Source: Streptomyces durocortorensis (lineage in GTDB: Bacteria; Actinomycetota; Actinomycetes; Streptomycetales; Streptomycetaceae). From it: 64,000 nt of DNA. A program made the position numbers and the translations under genes. Positions 36,184-45,733 of the stretch are shown piece after piece (positions within the stretch are counted from its first letter, which is position 1; every line of letters begins with the position of its first letter). The stretch is from positions 1,612,001 to 1,676,000 of the forward strand of contig NZ_CP134500.1 of the NCBI RefSeq assembly GCF_031760065.1, given 5' to 3'. A model generated the notes under the pieces. The model saw only the letters and a list, made by a program, of their open reading frames with translations, was not told the origin of the DNA and did not search any database.

Positions 36184-37965
36184 ATGGGAGAGGTTCGATC
36201 GGCCGAAGAGGCAGCCCGGCACAGCACCGTCCGGTCCCGGCGGAGCGCGGCGTTCGCCATCTGGTATCTGCGCGTCGTCTCGTTCATCAATTTCCTGAGC
36301 GCCGTCTGGGTCAGCCTCGGCCAGGACCTGCGGCGGCACAACACCGAGAACTACTTCACGCCCTACCTGCTCAGCGCGGGGTTCTCCGCCGGGGTGGTCG
36401 CCCTGTTCCTGGCGATCACCATGCGGCGGCGCAAGCGGGCCGCCTGGATCGTGAACATGGTCCTGGGCGGGCTGGTGCTGGCGCTCCTGATCCTCGCGTT
36501 CTTCTTCGCGGAGATCCGCCAGCACGCGCAGAACTGGGTCTCGCTGGGGCTGACGGCCGCCTTCGTCGCGGCGCTGCTGCTCGGGCGGCGGGAGTTCTAC
36601 GCCAAGGGCGACCGCTCCAACCCCAAGCTGGCGGCCCTGGTGGCCGTGGCGGGGCTGCTGGCCACCTCGCTCATCGCGACGGCCCTGGTGACCGTCACCA
36701 ACACCGCCCACGACGAGTACCGCTCCACGTTTCTGGACCGCTGGCGCTACGGGGCGCTCCGCCTCGTCTCCGTGGCGGCCGACGACTCCCGCTTCCCCGG
36801 GATCACCACACCCGGCTGGGTCAACGTCGTCATCAACATCCTGTCCACGCTGCTGCTGATCACCGTCGTCTACGCCGCGTTCCGCTCGCGCCGCGCGGTG
36901 GACCCGCTCTCCCCCGAGGACGAGGCCCGGCTCCGCGTACTGCTGGACAAGCACGGCGACCGGGACTCGCTCGGTTACTTCGCGCTGCGCCGGGAGAAGA
37001 GCGCCGTGTGGTCGCCGACCCGGAAGGCCGCCGTCGTCTACCGGGTCGTCGGCGGGGTCTCCCTGGCATCCGGCGATCCGATCGGCGACCCGGAGGCCTG
37101 GCCGGGCGCGATCGCCCCCTGGCTGACCGAGGCCCGGGAGCACGGCTGGATTCCGGCCGTGATGGGCGCGAGCGAGGAGGCGGGCACGGTCTACTCCCGG
37201 CACGGCCTGGACGCGCTGGAGCTGGGCGACGAGGCGATCGTGGAGACCGCCGAGTTCACGCTCGACGGGCGGGCGATGCGTACGGTGCGCCAGGCCTACA
37301 ACCGGGTGAAGCGCGCCGGGTACGAGGTGACGATCCGGCGGCACGCGGACATCCCCGAGGACGAGATGGCCGACCTCGTGCGGCGCGCCGACGACTGGCG
37401 TGACGGGGAGACCGAGCGTGGTTTCTCCATGGCCCTCGGGCGGCTCGGCGACCCGGCCGACGGGCAGTGCGTGATGCTGGAGTGCCGCGATGCGGGCGGG
37501 GCCGGGGCCCCCGGTGAGCTGCGCGCGATCCTGAGCTTCGTGCCGTGGGGGCCGCACGGCCTCTCCCTCGACCTGATGCGCCGCGACCGGGACGCGGAGA
37601 ACGGGCTGATGGAGTTCATGGTCATCCAGCTGCTCCAGCGCTCGGGCGAGATCGGGATCACTCAGGTCTCGCTCAACTTCGCGATGTTCCGGTCCGTCTT
37701 CGAGAGGGGATCGCGGCTCGGCGCGGGACCGGTGCTGAGGCTGTGGCGTTCGCTGTTGAGCTTCTTCTCGCGCTGGTGGCAGATCGAGTCGCTCTACCGG
37801 GCCAACGCCAAGTACCGACCGATCTGGGAGCCGCGTTTCATGCTGTTCGAGAAGAGCGCCGACCTGGCGCGGATCGCCCTCGCGGCGGGGCGCGCCGAGG
37901 GGTTCCTGGAGGCGCCGGGGCTGCCGAAGTGGCTGCACCGCTCGCACCTGGGCACCCGTAGGTGA
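36184..37965 (+). CDS. MprF/LysX-like phosphatidylglycerol lysyltransferase-domain membrane protein
   Basis: 593 aa. Six membrane helices (about 26-44, 60-80, 88-109, 118-134, 150-171, 211-233) are followed by a cytoplasmic DUF2156 double-GNAT catalytic domain (about 245-580). Family stretches include ASGDPIGD, ADDWRDGETERGFSM and the final YRANAKYRPIWEPRF. Members transfer lysine or another aminoacyl group from tRNA to phosphatidylglycerol, raising surface charge and resistance to cationic peptides. The membrane part is shorter than in MprF. It overlaps the next gene by 4 nt. Confidence 0.9.
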   Translation: MGEVRSAEEAARHSTVRSRRSAAFAIWYLRVVSFINFLSAVWVSLGQDLRRHNTENYFTPYLLSAGFSAGVVALFLAITMRRRKRAAWIVNMVLGGLVLALLILAFFFAEIRQHAQNWVSLGLTAAFVAALLLGRREFYAKGDRSNPKLAALVAVAGLLATSLIATALVTVTNTAHDEYRSTFLDRWRYGALRLVSVAADDSRFPGITTPGWVNVVINILSTLLLITVVYAAFRSRRAVDPLSPEDEARLRVLLDKHGDRDSLGYFALRREKSAVWSPTRKAAVVYRVVGGVSLASGDPIGDPEAWPGAIAPWLTEAREHGWIPAVMGASEEAGTVYSRHGLDALELGDEAIVETAEFTLDGRAMRTVRQAYNRVKRAGYEVTIRRHADIPEDEMADLVRRADDWRDGETERGFSMALGRLGDPADGQCVMLECRDAGGAGAPGELRAILSFVPWGPHGLSLDLMRRDRDAENGLMEFMVIQLLQRSGEIGITQVSLNFAMFRSVFERGSRLGAGPVLRLWRSLLSFFSRWWQIESLYRANAKYRPIWEPRFMLFEKSADLARIALAAGRAEGFLEAPGLPKWLHRSHLGTRR

Positions 37966-38687
37966 GCCGCCTCCCGGCCCTGCACCGGGCGGTGCTGCGC
38001 GAGTGGGGGCCGCTCTTCACCACCGTACGGACGGGAATCACCGACCGCGGCGTGCGGGCGCTCGCCCTGACGCTGACGGCGGTGACGCTGACGGCGGTGG
38101 TCCAGGTCGTCCAGAACCAGGCCTGGGGCTACGGCCCGGTGCAGAACCTGGGGGCGGTGCGGGCCGAGGACCCGGTGTGGCAGGCCCTGCTGCGTACACC
38201 GCTGTCGCTGTTCGTGCCCGCGCTCGATCTGCCCGTGTGGGGCGCGCTGGCCCAGATCCTGCTGGTGTTCGGCATCGCGGAGGTGTGCCTGGGGCGGTGG
38301 CGCATGCTCGCGGTCGCGTATCTGGCCACGCTCGCCGGGACGCTGTACGCCCGGATCGGCATCGCGCTCGGCCCGGACGCCGTCCTCGGGCTGCCCGCAT
38401 CGGACGCGCAGGTGGTGGACACCGGCCCTTCGGCGGCGGTCGTGGGACTCGCGGTGTACGTCTGCCATCAGCAGCGCGCCTGGTTCACCGGGGCACTGGT
38501 GATCGTCGCGATGGTGGTGGAGGTCCTGGTCAAGGACAACCTGGCGGGCCGCGAGCATCTGGCCGCCATCGCCGCCGTCCTGGTGGTGTGCGGCGTACGG
38601 GAGTGGCTCGGGCGGCGGCGGGCCGCTCAGGACCTGCCCGCGGGCGGCGACGGCACCCGGTCCGGGGCGCCGCCGATGAGGTCCTGA
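37962..38687 (+). CDS. Rhomboid-like integral membrane protein, 241 aa
   Basis: The GTG start overlaps the lysyltransferase stop (GTGA). There are five to six hydrophobic segments. TGPSAAVVG near residue 153 and an EHLAAIAAVLV helix near 198 resemble the rhomboid Ser (GxS) and His positions, in the style of divergent actinobacterial rhomboid-like proteins; catalytic activity is unproven. The 3' end overlaps the convergent gene by 61 nt. Coupling to the lysyltransferase suggests a joint role in membrane modification (inference). Confidence 0.75.
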   Translation: MSRLPALHRAVLREWGPLFTTVRTGITDRGVRALALTLTAVTLTAVVQVVQNQAWGYGPVQNLGAVRAEDPVWQALLRTPLSLFVPALDLPVWGALAQILLVFGIAEVCLGRWRMLAVAYLATLAGTLYARIGIALGPDAVLGLPASDAQVVDTGPSAAVVGLAVYVCHQQRAWFTGALVIVAMVVEVLVKDNLAGREHLAAIAAVLVVCGVREWLGRRRAAQDLPAGGDGTRSGAPPMRS

Positions 38688-39415
38688 AACCTCCGGCGCG
38701 GCCCGGCCCACCGCACGTCGTGGCGGTATGCCCGCAGCACCGCCTTGGAGCGGGCGCGGTGGCGGTGGCGGTAGAACCGCTTGGCCCAGGGCGAGGTGGG
38801 GCGGGCCAGGCGGACCGCGCCGACCAGGGCCACGAACGGGACGAGGGTGCCGAGCACCGCCATCCGCGCCTTGCCCTTGAACAGCGCGATCAGGACGAAG
38901 CAGAAGTTGATCACGTATGAGGTGATGACGCCGATCCGGCCCTGCTGCTCCTGATCGGTCACGTCGTCCACGCCGAGCGGCGAGAAGCCCGCCAGGACCA
39001 GCAGCACCAGGGAGGCGGTCAGCACGACCACCTCCACGCTCTGGCGGCCCGCCTCGGTCCAGTACACGTCGTCCAGATGCAGGATCAGGGCGAACTCGTC
39101 CAGCACCAGACCCGCCCCCACGCCGAAGATGATCGCGCACAGCCCCGCGGCCACCCCGTGCCGGCCCGCGGCCACCGCCCCGAATCCGCCGATCACGCTC
39201 AGCACGACACCGGGCACCACATGGTGAATGTGCATCCCGCCCGGGGTGATGTTGCGGAACGGGCCCTTCCCGGCGCGGATCAGCCGGGTGACACTGCGAG
39301 TGATCGCGAAGGTCAGGACGAAGGCGGCCAGCGCGAGAAGCAGGGGCAGCTTGCCCGGTTCCGCGATGTTGGTGTGCCACCAGTTACCCACGCCACCCGC
39401 TCCCGATACATTCAT
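38627..39415 (-). CDS. Integral membrane protein with His/Asp-rich motifs, 262 aa
   Basis: About six membrane helices. Conserved polar motifs lie within them: MHIHHVVPG (about 61-69) and LDEFALILHLDDVYW (about 105-119), suggesting metal binding or an intramembrane hydrolase, but I cannot name a family with confidence. The C-terminus is basic (RHRHRARS). The final 20 codons overlap the end of the convergent rhomboid-like gene. The start region is 64 nt from the cobS GTG on the other strand. Confidence 0.8.
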   Translation of the reverse strand: MNVSGAGGVGNWWHTNIAEPGKLPLLLALAAFVLTFAITRSVTRLIRAGKGPFRNITPGGMHIHHVVPGVVLSVIGGFGAVAAGRHGVAAGLCAIIFGVGAGLVLDEFALILHLDDVYWTEAGRQSVEVVVLTASLVLLVLAGFSPLGVDDVTDQEQQGRIGVITSYVINFCFVLIALFKGKARMAVLGTLVPFVALVGAVRLARPTSPWAKRFYRHRHRARSKAVLRAYRHDVRWAGPRRRFQDLIGGAPDRVPSPPAGRS

Positions 39416-39479
39416 TTCTGCGGCCGTTTGCCCGTTTCGGCCAATCTATCGGCGGGCGGGAGCGGCTAGCCTGCCCGCG

Positions 39480-40262
39480 GTGAGCTCCCTGAACAGCCAT
39501 GGCCTGCGTTTCGCCTTCGGCACCCTGACCGTACTGCCCGTCCGTGTGACCCGCTGGGACCGCGCGACCGCCCGCTCGGGCATGCTCTGCGCCCCGCTCG
39601 CCGGGCTCGTCGTGGGACTGCTCGCCGCCGCCCTCGGTTCGCTGTCGCTGCTGGCCGGATCGGGGCCGCTGCTCGCGGCGGTCGCCTCCGTCGCGGTGCC
39701 CGCCGCCCTCACCCGGGGGCTGCACCTGGACGGACTGGCGGACACGGCGGACGGGCTCGGCAGCGGGAAACCGGCCGACGACGCGCTGCGGATCATGAAG
39801 CAGTCCGACATTGGGCCGTTCGGTGTCATCACGCTCCTCCTGGTCCTGCTGGCCCAGGTCGCGGTCCTCTTCGAGCTGTACGGGGAGGGCTGGGCGCACG
39901 GGGCGCTCGGGGCCGTCGTGGCGGCCGTCGCCGCCCGCCTCGCGCTGACCCTGGCGTCCCGTCAGGGCATCCCGGCGGCCCGGCCGGAGGGGCTCGGGGC
40001 GACGGTGGCCGCCACGGTCCCGGTCCGGTGGGCGCTGCTCGCGGCGGCGGTCGCGGTGGCGCTGTGCGGGGCGGCGGGGGCGGCGTTCGGTCCGTACGGC
40101 GCGCTGCGCCACGCGCTCGCGGTGCTGGGGGCGCTGGCCGTGGCCGAACTGCTGCTGCGGCACTGCGTGCGGCGGTTCGGCGGGGTCACCGGGGACGTCT
40201 TCGGGGGCGTCGAGGAGAGCGCGGCGACGGCGGCCCTGGTGGCGCTGGCGCTGGGTTCCTGA
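39480..40262 (+). CDS. cobS: Adenosylcobinamide-GDP ribazoletransferase (cobalamin synthase)
   Basis: 260 aa from GTG 39480. It joins adenosylcobinamide-GDP with alpha-ribazole in the membrane, the last step of cobalamin assembly. The Mg-binding motif HLDGLADTADGLG (82-94), the MKQSDIGPFGV stretch, and several membrane helices identify it. GDVFGG comes near the end. No ribosome site is seen; TAGCCT ends 7 nt before the GTG, which would fit a leaderless message. It is separated from cobU-cobT by three membrane-protein genes. Confidence 0.95.
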   Translation: MSSLNSHGLRFAFGTLTVLPVRVTRWDRATARSGMLCAPLAGLVVGLLAAALGSLSLLAGSGPLLAAVASVAVPAALTRGLHLDGLADTADGLGSGKPADDALRIMKQSDIGPFGVITLLLVLLAQVAVLFELYGEGWAHGALGAVVAAVAARLALTLASRQGIPAARPEGLGATVAATVPVRWALLAAAVAVALCGAAGAAFGPYGALRHALAVLGALAVAELLLRHCVRRFGGVTGDVFGGVEESAATAALVALALGS

Positions 40263-40453
40263 CGGCGGGCGGCTCGTCGCGGCGGCCGGCACCGGCCGCC
40301 CTGGCGGTCCGGAACGGCCCGCCGCCGTCACACGGCAGGAATCGCGCGCGTAGGCTCATTCCCGGCACATCGCGGCGGCGTCTACGATGCGCCGGGCACG
40401 GCCGGCCCACCCCTCGGCCGAACCGAACTCAACGGAAGCGAGATTTCACCACC

Positions 40454-42013
40454 GTGACTGCTCTCACTCTCAGCACTGCCGGTGCGGCGACGCTGCGCGC
40501 CGACGCACTCGTCGTCGGCGTCGCCAAGGGCGCTGGGCCCAAGTCGGGCCCGATCCTCGCACCCGGCGCCGAGGCCGTGGACAAGGCGTTCGACGGAAAG
40601 CTCGCCGACGTCCTCGCGACCCTGGGCGCCACCGGTGCCGAGGGCGAACTGACCAAGCTGCCCGCCGCGCCCGGCCTCAAGGCGCCGGTCGTCGTCGCGG
40701 TCGGCCTCGGTCCGGTCCCGGACAAGGAGGACGCGTACGACGCGGAGGCCCTGCGCCGCGCCGCGGGCACCGCCGCCCGTGCGCTGTCCGGTTCGAAGAA
40801 GGCCGGTTTCGCGCTGCCCGCCGGTTCGGTCGAGGACGCCGCCGCCGTCGCCGAGGGCGCGCTGCTCGGCGCGTACGCCTTCACCGCCTACCAGGGCGGC
40901 GAGAACAAGCTCGCCCCCAAGGCCGCGAAGTCCGCCAAGGAGAACGGCCTGAAGCAGCCGCTCGCCGAGGTGGCCCTGCTCGGCGCCAAGCCGCGCGACA
41001 AGGCCTTCAAGGCCGCCGTCGAGCGCGCACTCGCGCTGGTCGAGGAGATCAACCGGGCCCGCGACCTCATCAACACCCCGCCGAACGACCTGTACCCCGA
41101 GTCCTTCGCCGCCGTGGCCACCGCCGCGGGCAAGGAGCACGGCATCAAGGTGCAGGTGCTCGACGAGAAGGCGCTCGTCAAGGGCGGCTACGGCGGTCTC
41201 CTCGGCGTCGGCCAGGGCTCCGCGAACGGCCCGCGCCTGGTGAAGCTCGCCTACACGCACCCGAAGGCGGAGAAGACCCTGGCCCTCGTCGGCAAGGGCA
41301 TCACCTACGACTCGGGCGGCATCTCGCTCAAGCCGGCCGGTCACAACGAGACGATGAAGTGCGACATGAGCGGCGCGGCCGCCGTGTTCGCCGCCGTCGT
41401 CGCGGCCGCCCGCCTCGGCCTGAAGGTCAACGTCACCGGCTGGCTGGCGCTGGCCGAGAACATGCCCTCCGGCAACGCCACCCGCCCCGGTGACGTGCTG
41501 CGCATGTACAGCGGCAAGACCGTCGAGGTCCTCAACACCGACGCCGAGGGCCGGCTCGTCCTGGCCGACGCGCTGACCCGCGCCTCGGAGGAGAAGCCGG
41601 ACGCCATCGTCGACGTGGCGACCCTGACCGGCGCGATGGTGCTGGCGCTCGGCAACCGCACCTTCGGCATCATGGCCAACGACGACGCCTTCCGTACGTC
41701 GATCCACGAGATCGCCGAGGAGGTCGGCGAGGCCTCCTGGCCGATGCCGCTCCCCGCCGACCTGCGCAAGGGCATGGACTCCCCCACCGCCGACATGGCC
41801 AACATGGGCGAGCGGATGGGCGGCGGCCTGGTCGCCGGTCTGTTCCTGAAGGAGTTCGTGGGCGAGGGCATCGCCTGGGCCCACCTGGACATCGCCGGTC
41901 CGGCGTTCCACGAGGGCGCTCCGTACGGCTACACGCCCAAGGGCGGCACCGGCTCCGCGGTCCGCACCCTGGTGCGCCTCGCCGAGCGCACCGCCGACGG
42001 CGACCTGGGCTGA
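40454..42013 (+). CDS. pepA: Leucyl aminopeptidase (M17 family)
   Basis: 519 aa from GTG 40454. Cytoplasmic di-metal exopeptidase that removes N-terminal residues, hexameric in the family. Metal and catalytic residues are present: K281, D286 and K293 in KGITYDSGGISLK, D304 in KCDMSG, and D363/E365/R367 in the signature NTDAEGRL. The N-terminal half is the usual macro-like domain. It has its own terminator downstream and a conserved place beside lpdA. Confidence 0.96.
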   Translation: MTALTLSTAGAATLRADALVVGVAKGAGPKSGPILAPGAEAVDKAFDGKLADVLATLGATGAEGELTKLPAAPGLKAPVVVAVGLGPVPDKEDAYDAEALRRAAGTAARALSGSKKAGFALPAGSVEDAAAVAEGALLGAYAFTAYQGGENKLAPKAAKSAKENGLKQPLAEVALLGAKPRDKAFKAAVERALALVEEINRARDLINTPPNDLYPESFAAVATAAGKEHGIKVQVLDEKALVKGGYGGLLGVGQGSANGPRLVKLAYTHPKAEKTLALVGKGITYDSGGISLKPAGHNETMKCDMSGAAAVFAAVVAAARLGLKVNVTGWLALAENMPSGNATRPGDVLRMYSGKTVEVLNTDAEGRLVLADALTRASEEKPDAIVDVATLTGAMVLALGNRTFGIMANDDAFRTSIHEIAEEVGEASWPMPLPADLRKGMDSPTADMANMGERMGGGLVAGLFLKEFVGEGIAWAHLDIAGPAFHEGAPYGYTPKGGTGSAVRTLVRLAERTADGDLG

Positions 42014-42360
42014 GTGGCCCACCCCGCCGGACACCCTCACGGCCCCGGGCATAGCTCCGGGGCCGTAGGCGTTGTCGCCCCCGGGTAGCGGCACGCGGTC
42101 CGGGCGGGTTTCGCTCTCGACGAAACCAGCGGAATCCGTAGGTCTCTACGCAGCAGTAACCCTCCGGGACGGACGATCATCCGTCCCGGACCCGGGCCCC
42201 GCGTCCCGCCCGCCGTCGACAAGTGCGAAGATGGGTTCTCGGCAGGACAGGGCCCCCACCACAGGGCCGAAAGACAAAAGCGGCCGAACACCAGCCGACC
42301 GGCCGGTCACACCCCAGCGACGGGGCCCGGCGTACGGCGCACATGCATGGAGGACGTGAC
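42014..42360. other. Intergenic region pepA-lpdA
   Basis: 347 nt without a gene. It contains the pepA terminator (42039-42066), a second perfect 10-bp hairpin (CCGGGACGGA / TCCGTCCCGG, 42164-42189) that would sit in the lpdA leader or at its promoter, and a weaker GGTTTCG/CGAAACC hairpin near 42110. No riboswitch consensus was recognised. Confidence 0.6.
42039..42066 (+). terminator. Terminator after pepA
   Basis: A 10-bp perfect stem (ACGGCCCCGG and complement) with an 8-nt loop, 25 nt past the stop codon. Confidence 0.75.
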
Positions 42361-43749
42361 GTGGCGAACGACGCCAGCACCGTTTTCGACCTAGTGATCC
42401 TCGGCGGTGGCAGTGGCGGGTACGCCGCGGCCCTGCGCGGAGCGCAGCTGGGCCTGGACGTCGCCCTGATCGAGAAGGGCAAGGTCGGCGGCACCTGCCT
42501 GCACAACGGCTGCATCCCCACGAAGGCACTGCTGCACGCGGGCGAGATCGCGGACCAGGCCCGCGAGTCGGCCCAGTTCGGCGTGAAGGCCACCTTCGAG
42601 GGCATCGACATGGAGGCCGTCAACAAGTACAAGGACGAGGTGATCTCGGGCCTGTACAAGGGTCTCCAGGGTCTCGTCGCCTCGCGCAAGGTCCACTACA
42701 TCGAGGGTGAGGGCAAGCTCTCCTCCCCCACCTCCGTGGACGTGAACGGCCAGCGCGTCCAGGGCCGCCACGTGCTGCTGGCGACCGGCTCCGTGCCGAA
42801 GTCGCTGCCGGGCCTGGAGATCGACGGCAACCGGATCATCTCCTCGGACCACGCGCTGAAGCTGGACCGCGTCCCGAAGTCGGCGATCGTGCTGGGCGGC
42901 GGCGTCATCGGCGTCGAGTTCGCCTCGGCGTGGAAGTCCTTCGGCACCGAGGTCACGATCGTCGAGGGCCTCAAGCACCTCGTCCCGGTCGAGGACGAGA
43001 ACAGCTCCAAGCTTCTTGAGCGCGCCTTCCGCAAGCGCGGCATCAAGTTCAACCTCGGCACCTTCTTCGACAAGGCCGAGTACACCGAGGACGGCGTCCG
43101 TGTGACGCTCGCCGACGGCAAGACCTTCGAGGCGGAGGTGCTGCTCGTCGCCATCGGCCGCGGGCCGGTCTCGCAGGGCCTCGGTTACGAGGAGCAGGGC
43201 GTCGCGATGGACCGCGGCTATGTCCTGGTCGACGAGTACATGCAGACCAACGTCCCGACGATCTCGGCCGTCGGCGACCTCGTCCCGACGCTCCAGCTCG
43301 CGCACGTCGGCTTCGCCGAGGGCATCCTGGTGGCGGAGCGGCTGGCCGGTCTCAAGACCGTCCCGATCGACTACGACGGCGTGCCGAAGGTGACGTACTG
43401 CCACCCCGAGGTCGCCTCCGTGGGCATCACCGAGGCCAAGGCCAAGGAGATCTACGGCGCGGACAAGGTCGTCGCCCTCAAGTACAACCTCGCGGGCAAC
43501 GGCAAGAGCAAGATCCTGAAGACCGCGGGCGAGATCAAGCTCGTCCAGGTCAAGGACGGTGCCGTGGTCGGCGTCCACATGGTGGGCGACCGCATGGGCG
43601 AGCAGGTCGGCGAAGCCCAGCTGATCTACAACTGGGAGGCGCTGCCCGCCGAGGTCGCGCAGCTCATCCACGCCCACCCGACGCAGAACGAGGCGATGGG
43701 CGAAGCGCACCTGGCGCTGGCGGGCAAGCCCCTCCACGCCCACGACTGA
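42361..43749 (+). CDS. lpdA: Dihydrolipoamide dehydrogenase (E3)
   Basis: 462 aa from GTG 42361, with GGAGG upstream. FAD/NAD disulfide reductase that reoxidises the dihydrolipoyl arm of the 2-oxoacid dehydrogenases. FAD motif GGGSGG (15-20), redox pair C46/C51 in GGTCLHNGC, NAD motif GGGVIGVE, and the dimer-interface HPTxNE motif with the catalytic His near 445. The next gene encodes the E2 partner, 62 nt downstream. Confidence 0.97.
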   Translation: MANDASTVFDLVILGGGSGGYAAALRGAQLGLDVALIEKGKVGGTCLHNGCIPTKALLHAGEIADQARESAQFGVKATFEGIDMEAVNKYKDEVISGLYKGLQGLVASRKVHYIEGEGKLSSPTSVDVNGQRVQGRHVLLATGSVPKSLPGLEIDGNRIISSDHALKLDRVPKSAIVLGGGVIGVEFASAWKSFGTEVTIVEGLKHLVPVEDENSSKLLERAFRKRGIKFNLGTFFDKAEYTEDGVRVTLADGKTFEAEVLLVAIGRGPVSQGLGYEEQGVAMDRGYVLVDEYMQTNVPTISAVGDLVPTLQLAHVGFAEGILVAERLAGLKTVPIDYDGVPKVTYCHPEVASVGITEAKAKEIYGADKVVALKYNLAGNGKSKILKTAGEIKLVQVKDGAVVGVHMVGDRMGEQVGEAQLIYNWEALPAEVAQLIHAHPTQNEAMGEAHLALAGKPLHAHD

Positions 43750-43811
43750 TCCCCCGGTACCGGGCGCGACGACCGACCACTTCCGCATTTTCGTAAGGAG
43801 CAACTGAAACC

Positions 43812-45587
43812 ATGTCGGTTTCCGTAACCCTTCCGGCGCTCGGCGAGAGCGTCACCGAGGGCACTGTCACCCGTTGGCTGAAGGCCGAGGGCGAGCGCGT
43901 CGAGGCCGACGAGCCGTTGCTCGAAGTCTCGACCGACAAGGTCGACACCGAGATCCCGGCCCCCGCGTCCGGTGTCCTGGCCTCCATCAAGGTCGCCGAG
44001 GACGAGACCGTCGAGGTCGGCGCCGAGCTGGCCGTCATCGACGACGGCTCCGGCGCTCCCGCCGAGGCCGCGGCCCCGGCCGCCGAGGCCCCCGCCGCCC
44101 CGGCCGAGGCTCCGGCCCCGGCCGCCGAGGCGCCCGCCGCTCCGGCCCCCGCGGCCGAGGCTCCGGCGGCCGCCCCGGCCGGTGGCGCGTCCGGCACCGA
44201 CGTCACCCTTCCGGCGCTCGGCGAGAGCGTCACCGAGGGCACCGTCACCCGCTGGCTGAAGGAGGTCGGCGAGGAGGTCGCGGAGGACGAGCCGCTCCTT
44301 GAGGTCTCCACGGACAAGGTCGACACCGAGATCCCCGCCCCGGTCGCCGGTGTGCTGCTGGAGATCGTGGTCGGCGAGGACGAGACCGCCGAGGTCGGCG
44401 CCAAGCTCGCCGTCATCGGTGCTCCGGGCGCGGCCCCGGCCGCCGCTCCGGCGCAGCCCGCCGCCCCGGCCCAGGAGGCCCCCAAGGCCGAGGCTCCGAA
44501 GCAGGAGGCCCCCGCGGCTCCCGCCCCGGCGGCTCCGGCACCGGCCGCCCCGGCTCCGGTCCAGGCCCCGTCGGCTCCCGCCGCCCCGGCCCCGGCTCCG
44601 GCGCAGCCCGCCCCCGTCACCCCGGCACCGGCCGCCCCGGCCGCGCCCTCCGGTGACGACGGCGCCTACGTCACGCCGCTGGTCCGCAAGCTCGCGTCCG
44701 AGAACAACGTGGACCTGAGCGCGGTCAAGGGCACCGGCGTCGGCGGCCGTATCCGCAAGCAGGACGTCGTCGCCGCCGCGGAGGCCGCCAAGGCCGCCGC
44801 AGCCGCTCCGGCCCCGGCAGCTGCGACCGCCGCCGCCAAGGCGCCGAAGCTGGAGGCTTCCCCGCTGCGCGGCCAGACGGTCAAGATGACCCGCATGCGC
44901 AAGGTCATCGGCGACAACATGATGAAGGCGCTGCACTCGCAGGCCCAGCTGACCTCGGTCGTCGAGGTCGACATCACCAAGCTGATGAAGCTGCGCAACC
45001 AGGCGAAGGCGTCCTTCGCCGCCCGTGAGGGCGTCAAGCTGTCCCCGATGCCGTTCTTCGTGAAGGCGGCGGCCCAGGCGCTGAAGGCCCACCCGGTCAT
45101 CAACGCCCGGATCAACGAGGACGAGGGCACCATCACGTACTTCGACGCGGAGAACATCGGCATCGCCGTGGACGCGGAGAAGGGCCTGATGACCCCGGTC
45201 ATCAAGGGTGCGGGCGACCTGAACATCGCCGGTATCTCCAAGAAGACCGCCGAGCTGGCGGGCAAGGCGCGCGGTGGCGGCCTGACCCCGGACGACATGT
45301 CCGGCGCCACCTTCACCATCAGCAACACCGGTTCGCGCGGCGCCCTGTTCGACACCGTCATCGTGCCGCCGAACCAGGCAGCCATCCTGGGCATCGGCGC
45401 CACGGTCCGCCGCCCGGTGGTCATCGACCACCCGGACCTCGGCGAGACCATCGCGGTGCGCGACATGACCTACCTCGCGCTCTCCTACGACCACCGTCTG
45501 GTGGACGGCGCGGACGCCGCCCGCTACCTGACGTCGGTCAAGGCGATCCTTGAGGCGGGTGAGTTCGAGGTCGAGCTCGGCCTCTGA
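43812..45587 (+). CDS. sucB: Dihydrolipoyl acyltransferase (E2) of 2-oxoacid dehydrogenase
   Basis: 591 aa. Two tandem lipoyl domains with lipoyl lysines K43 and K169 in identical STDKVDTE motifs, each followed by long Ala/Pro-rich linkers, then the E1/E3-binding domain (about 297-335) and the catalytic trimer domain with H561/D565 in HRLVDGAD. Usually annotated as the 2-oxoglutarate E2; in actinobacteria one E2 is thought to serve both the pyruvate and 2-oxoglutarate dehydrogenases, and the aceE gene nearby supports this here. AAGGAG precedes the ATG. The lipoyl-domain repeats are near-identical at DNA level. Confidence 0.95.
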   Translation: MSVSVTLPALGESVTEGTVTRWLKAEGERVEADEPLLEVSTDKVDTEIPAPASGVLASIKVAEDETVEVGAELAVIDDGSGAPAEAAAPAAEAPAAPAEAPAPAAEAPAAPAPAAEAPAAAPAGGASGTDVTLPALGESVTEGTVTRWLKEVGEEVAEDEPLLEVSTDKVDTEIPAPVAGVLLEIVVGEDETAEVGAKLAVIGAPGAAPAAAPAQPAAPAQEAPKAEAPKQEAPAAPAPAAPAPAAPAPVQAPSAPAAPAPAPAQPAPVTPAPAAPAAPSGDDGAYVTPLVRKLASENNVDLSAVKGTGVGGRIRKQDVVAAAEAAKAAAAAPAPAAATAAAKAPKLEASPLRGQTVKMTRMRKVIGDNMMKALHSQAQLTSVVEVDITKLMKLRNQAKASFAAREGVKLSPMPFFVKAAAQALKAHPVINARINEDEGTITYFDAENIGIAVDAEKGLMTPVIKGAGDLNIAGISKKTAELAGKARGGGLTPDDMSGATFTISNTGSRGALFDTVIVPPNQAAILGIGATVRRPVVIDHPDLGETIAVRDMTYLALSYDHRLVDGADAARYLTSVKAILEAGEFEVELGL

Positions 45588-45614
45588 ACGCTCCGGCTGT
45601 AACCAGCCTCACCA

Positions 45615-45655
45615 GCGGCGCCCCCGTCCGGAACTGATCCGGACGGGGGCGCCGC
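45615..45655 (+). terminator. Terminator after the E2 gene
   Basis: A perfect 17-bp stem (GCGGCGCCCCCGTCCGG and complement) with a 7-nt loop, 27 nt past the stop codon. Confidence 0.9.
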
Positions 45656-45664
45656 CGTATTGTC

Positions 45665-45714
45665 TAAGCACCACCGGTCGCCCGCGCCGCCGTGATGGTG
45701 TAGGCACCACCGGT
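45665..45714 (+). promoter_or_regulatory. Direct repeats upstream of the GntR gene
   Basis: TAAGCACCACCGGT (45665-45678) and TAGGCACCACCGGT (45701-45714) differ by one base, 36 bp apart, just upstream of the regulator. Candidate autoregulatory sites. Confidence 0.5.
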
Positions 45715-45733
45715 TTGCCCGAAGGAGCACTTC

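Noticed and set aside
42164-42189. Hairpin before lpdA as a riboswitch
   Set aside because: A simple perfect stem without conserved loops of a known class; may be a second terminator or an operator.
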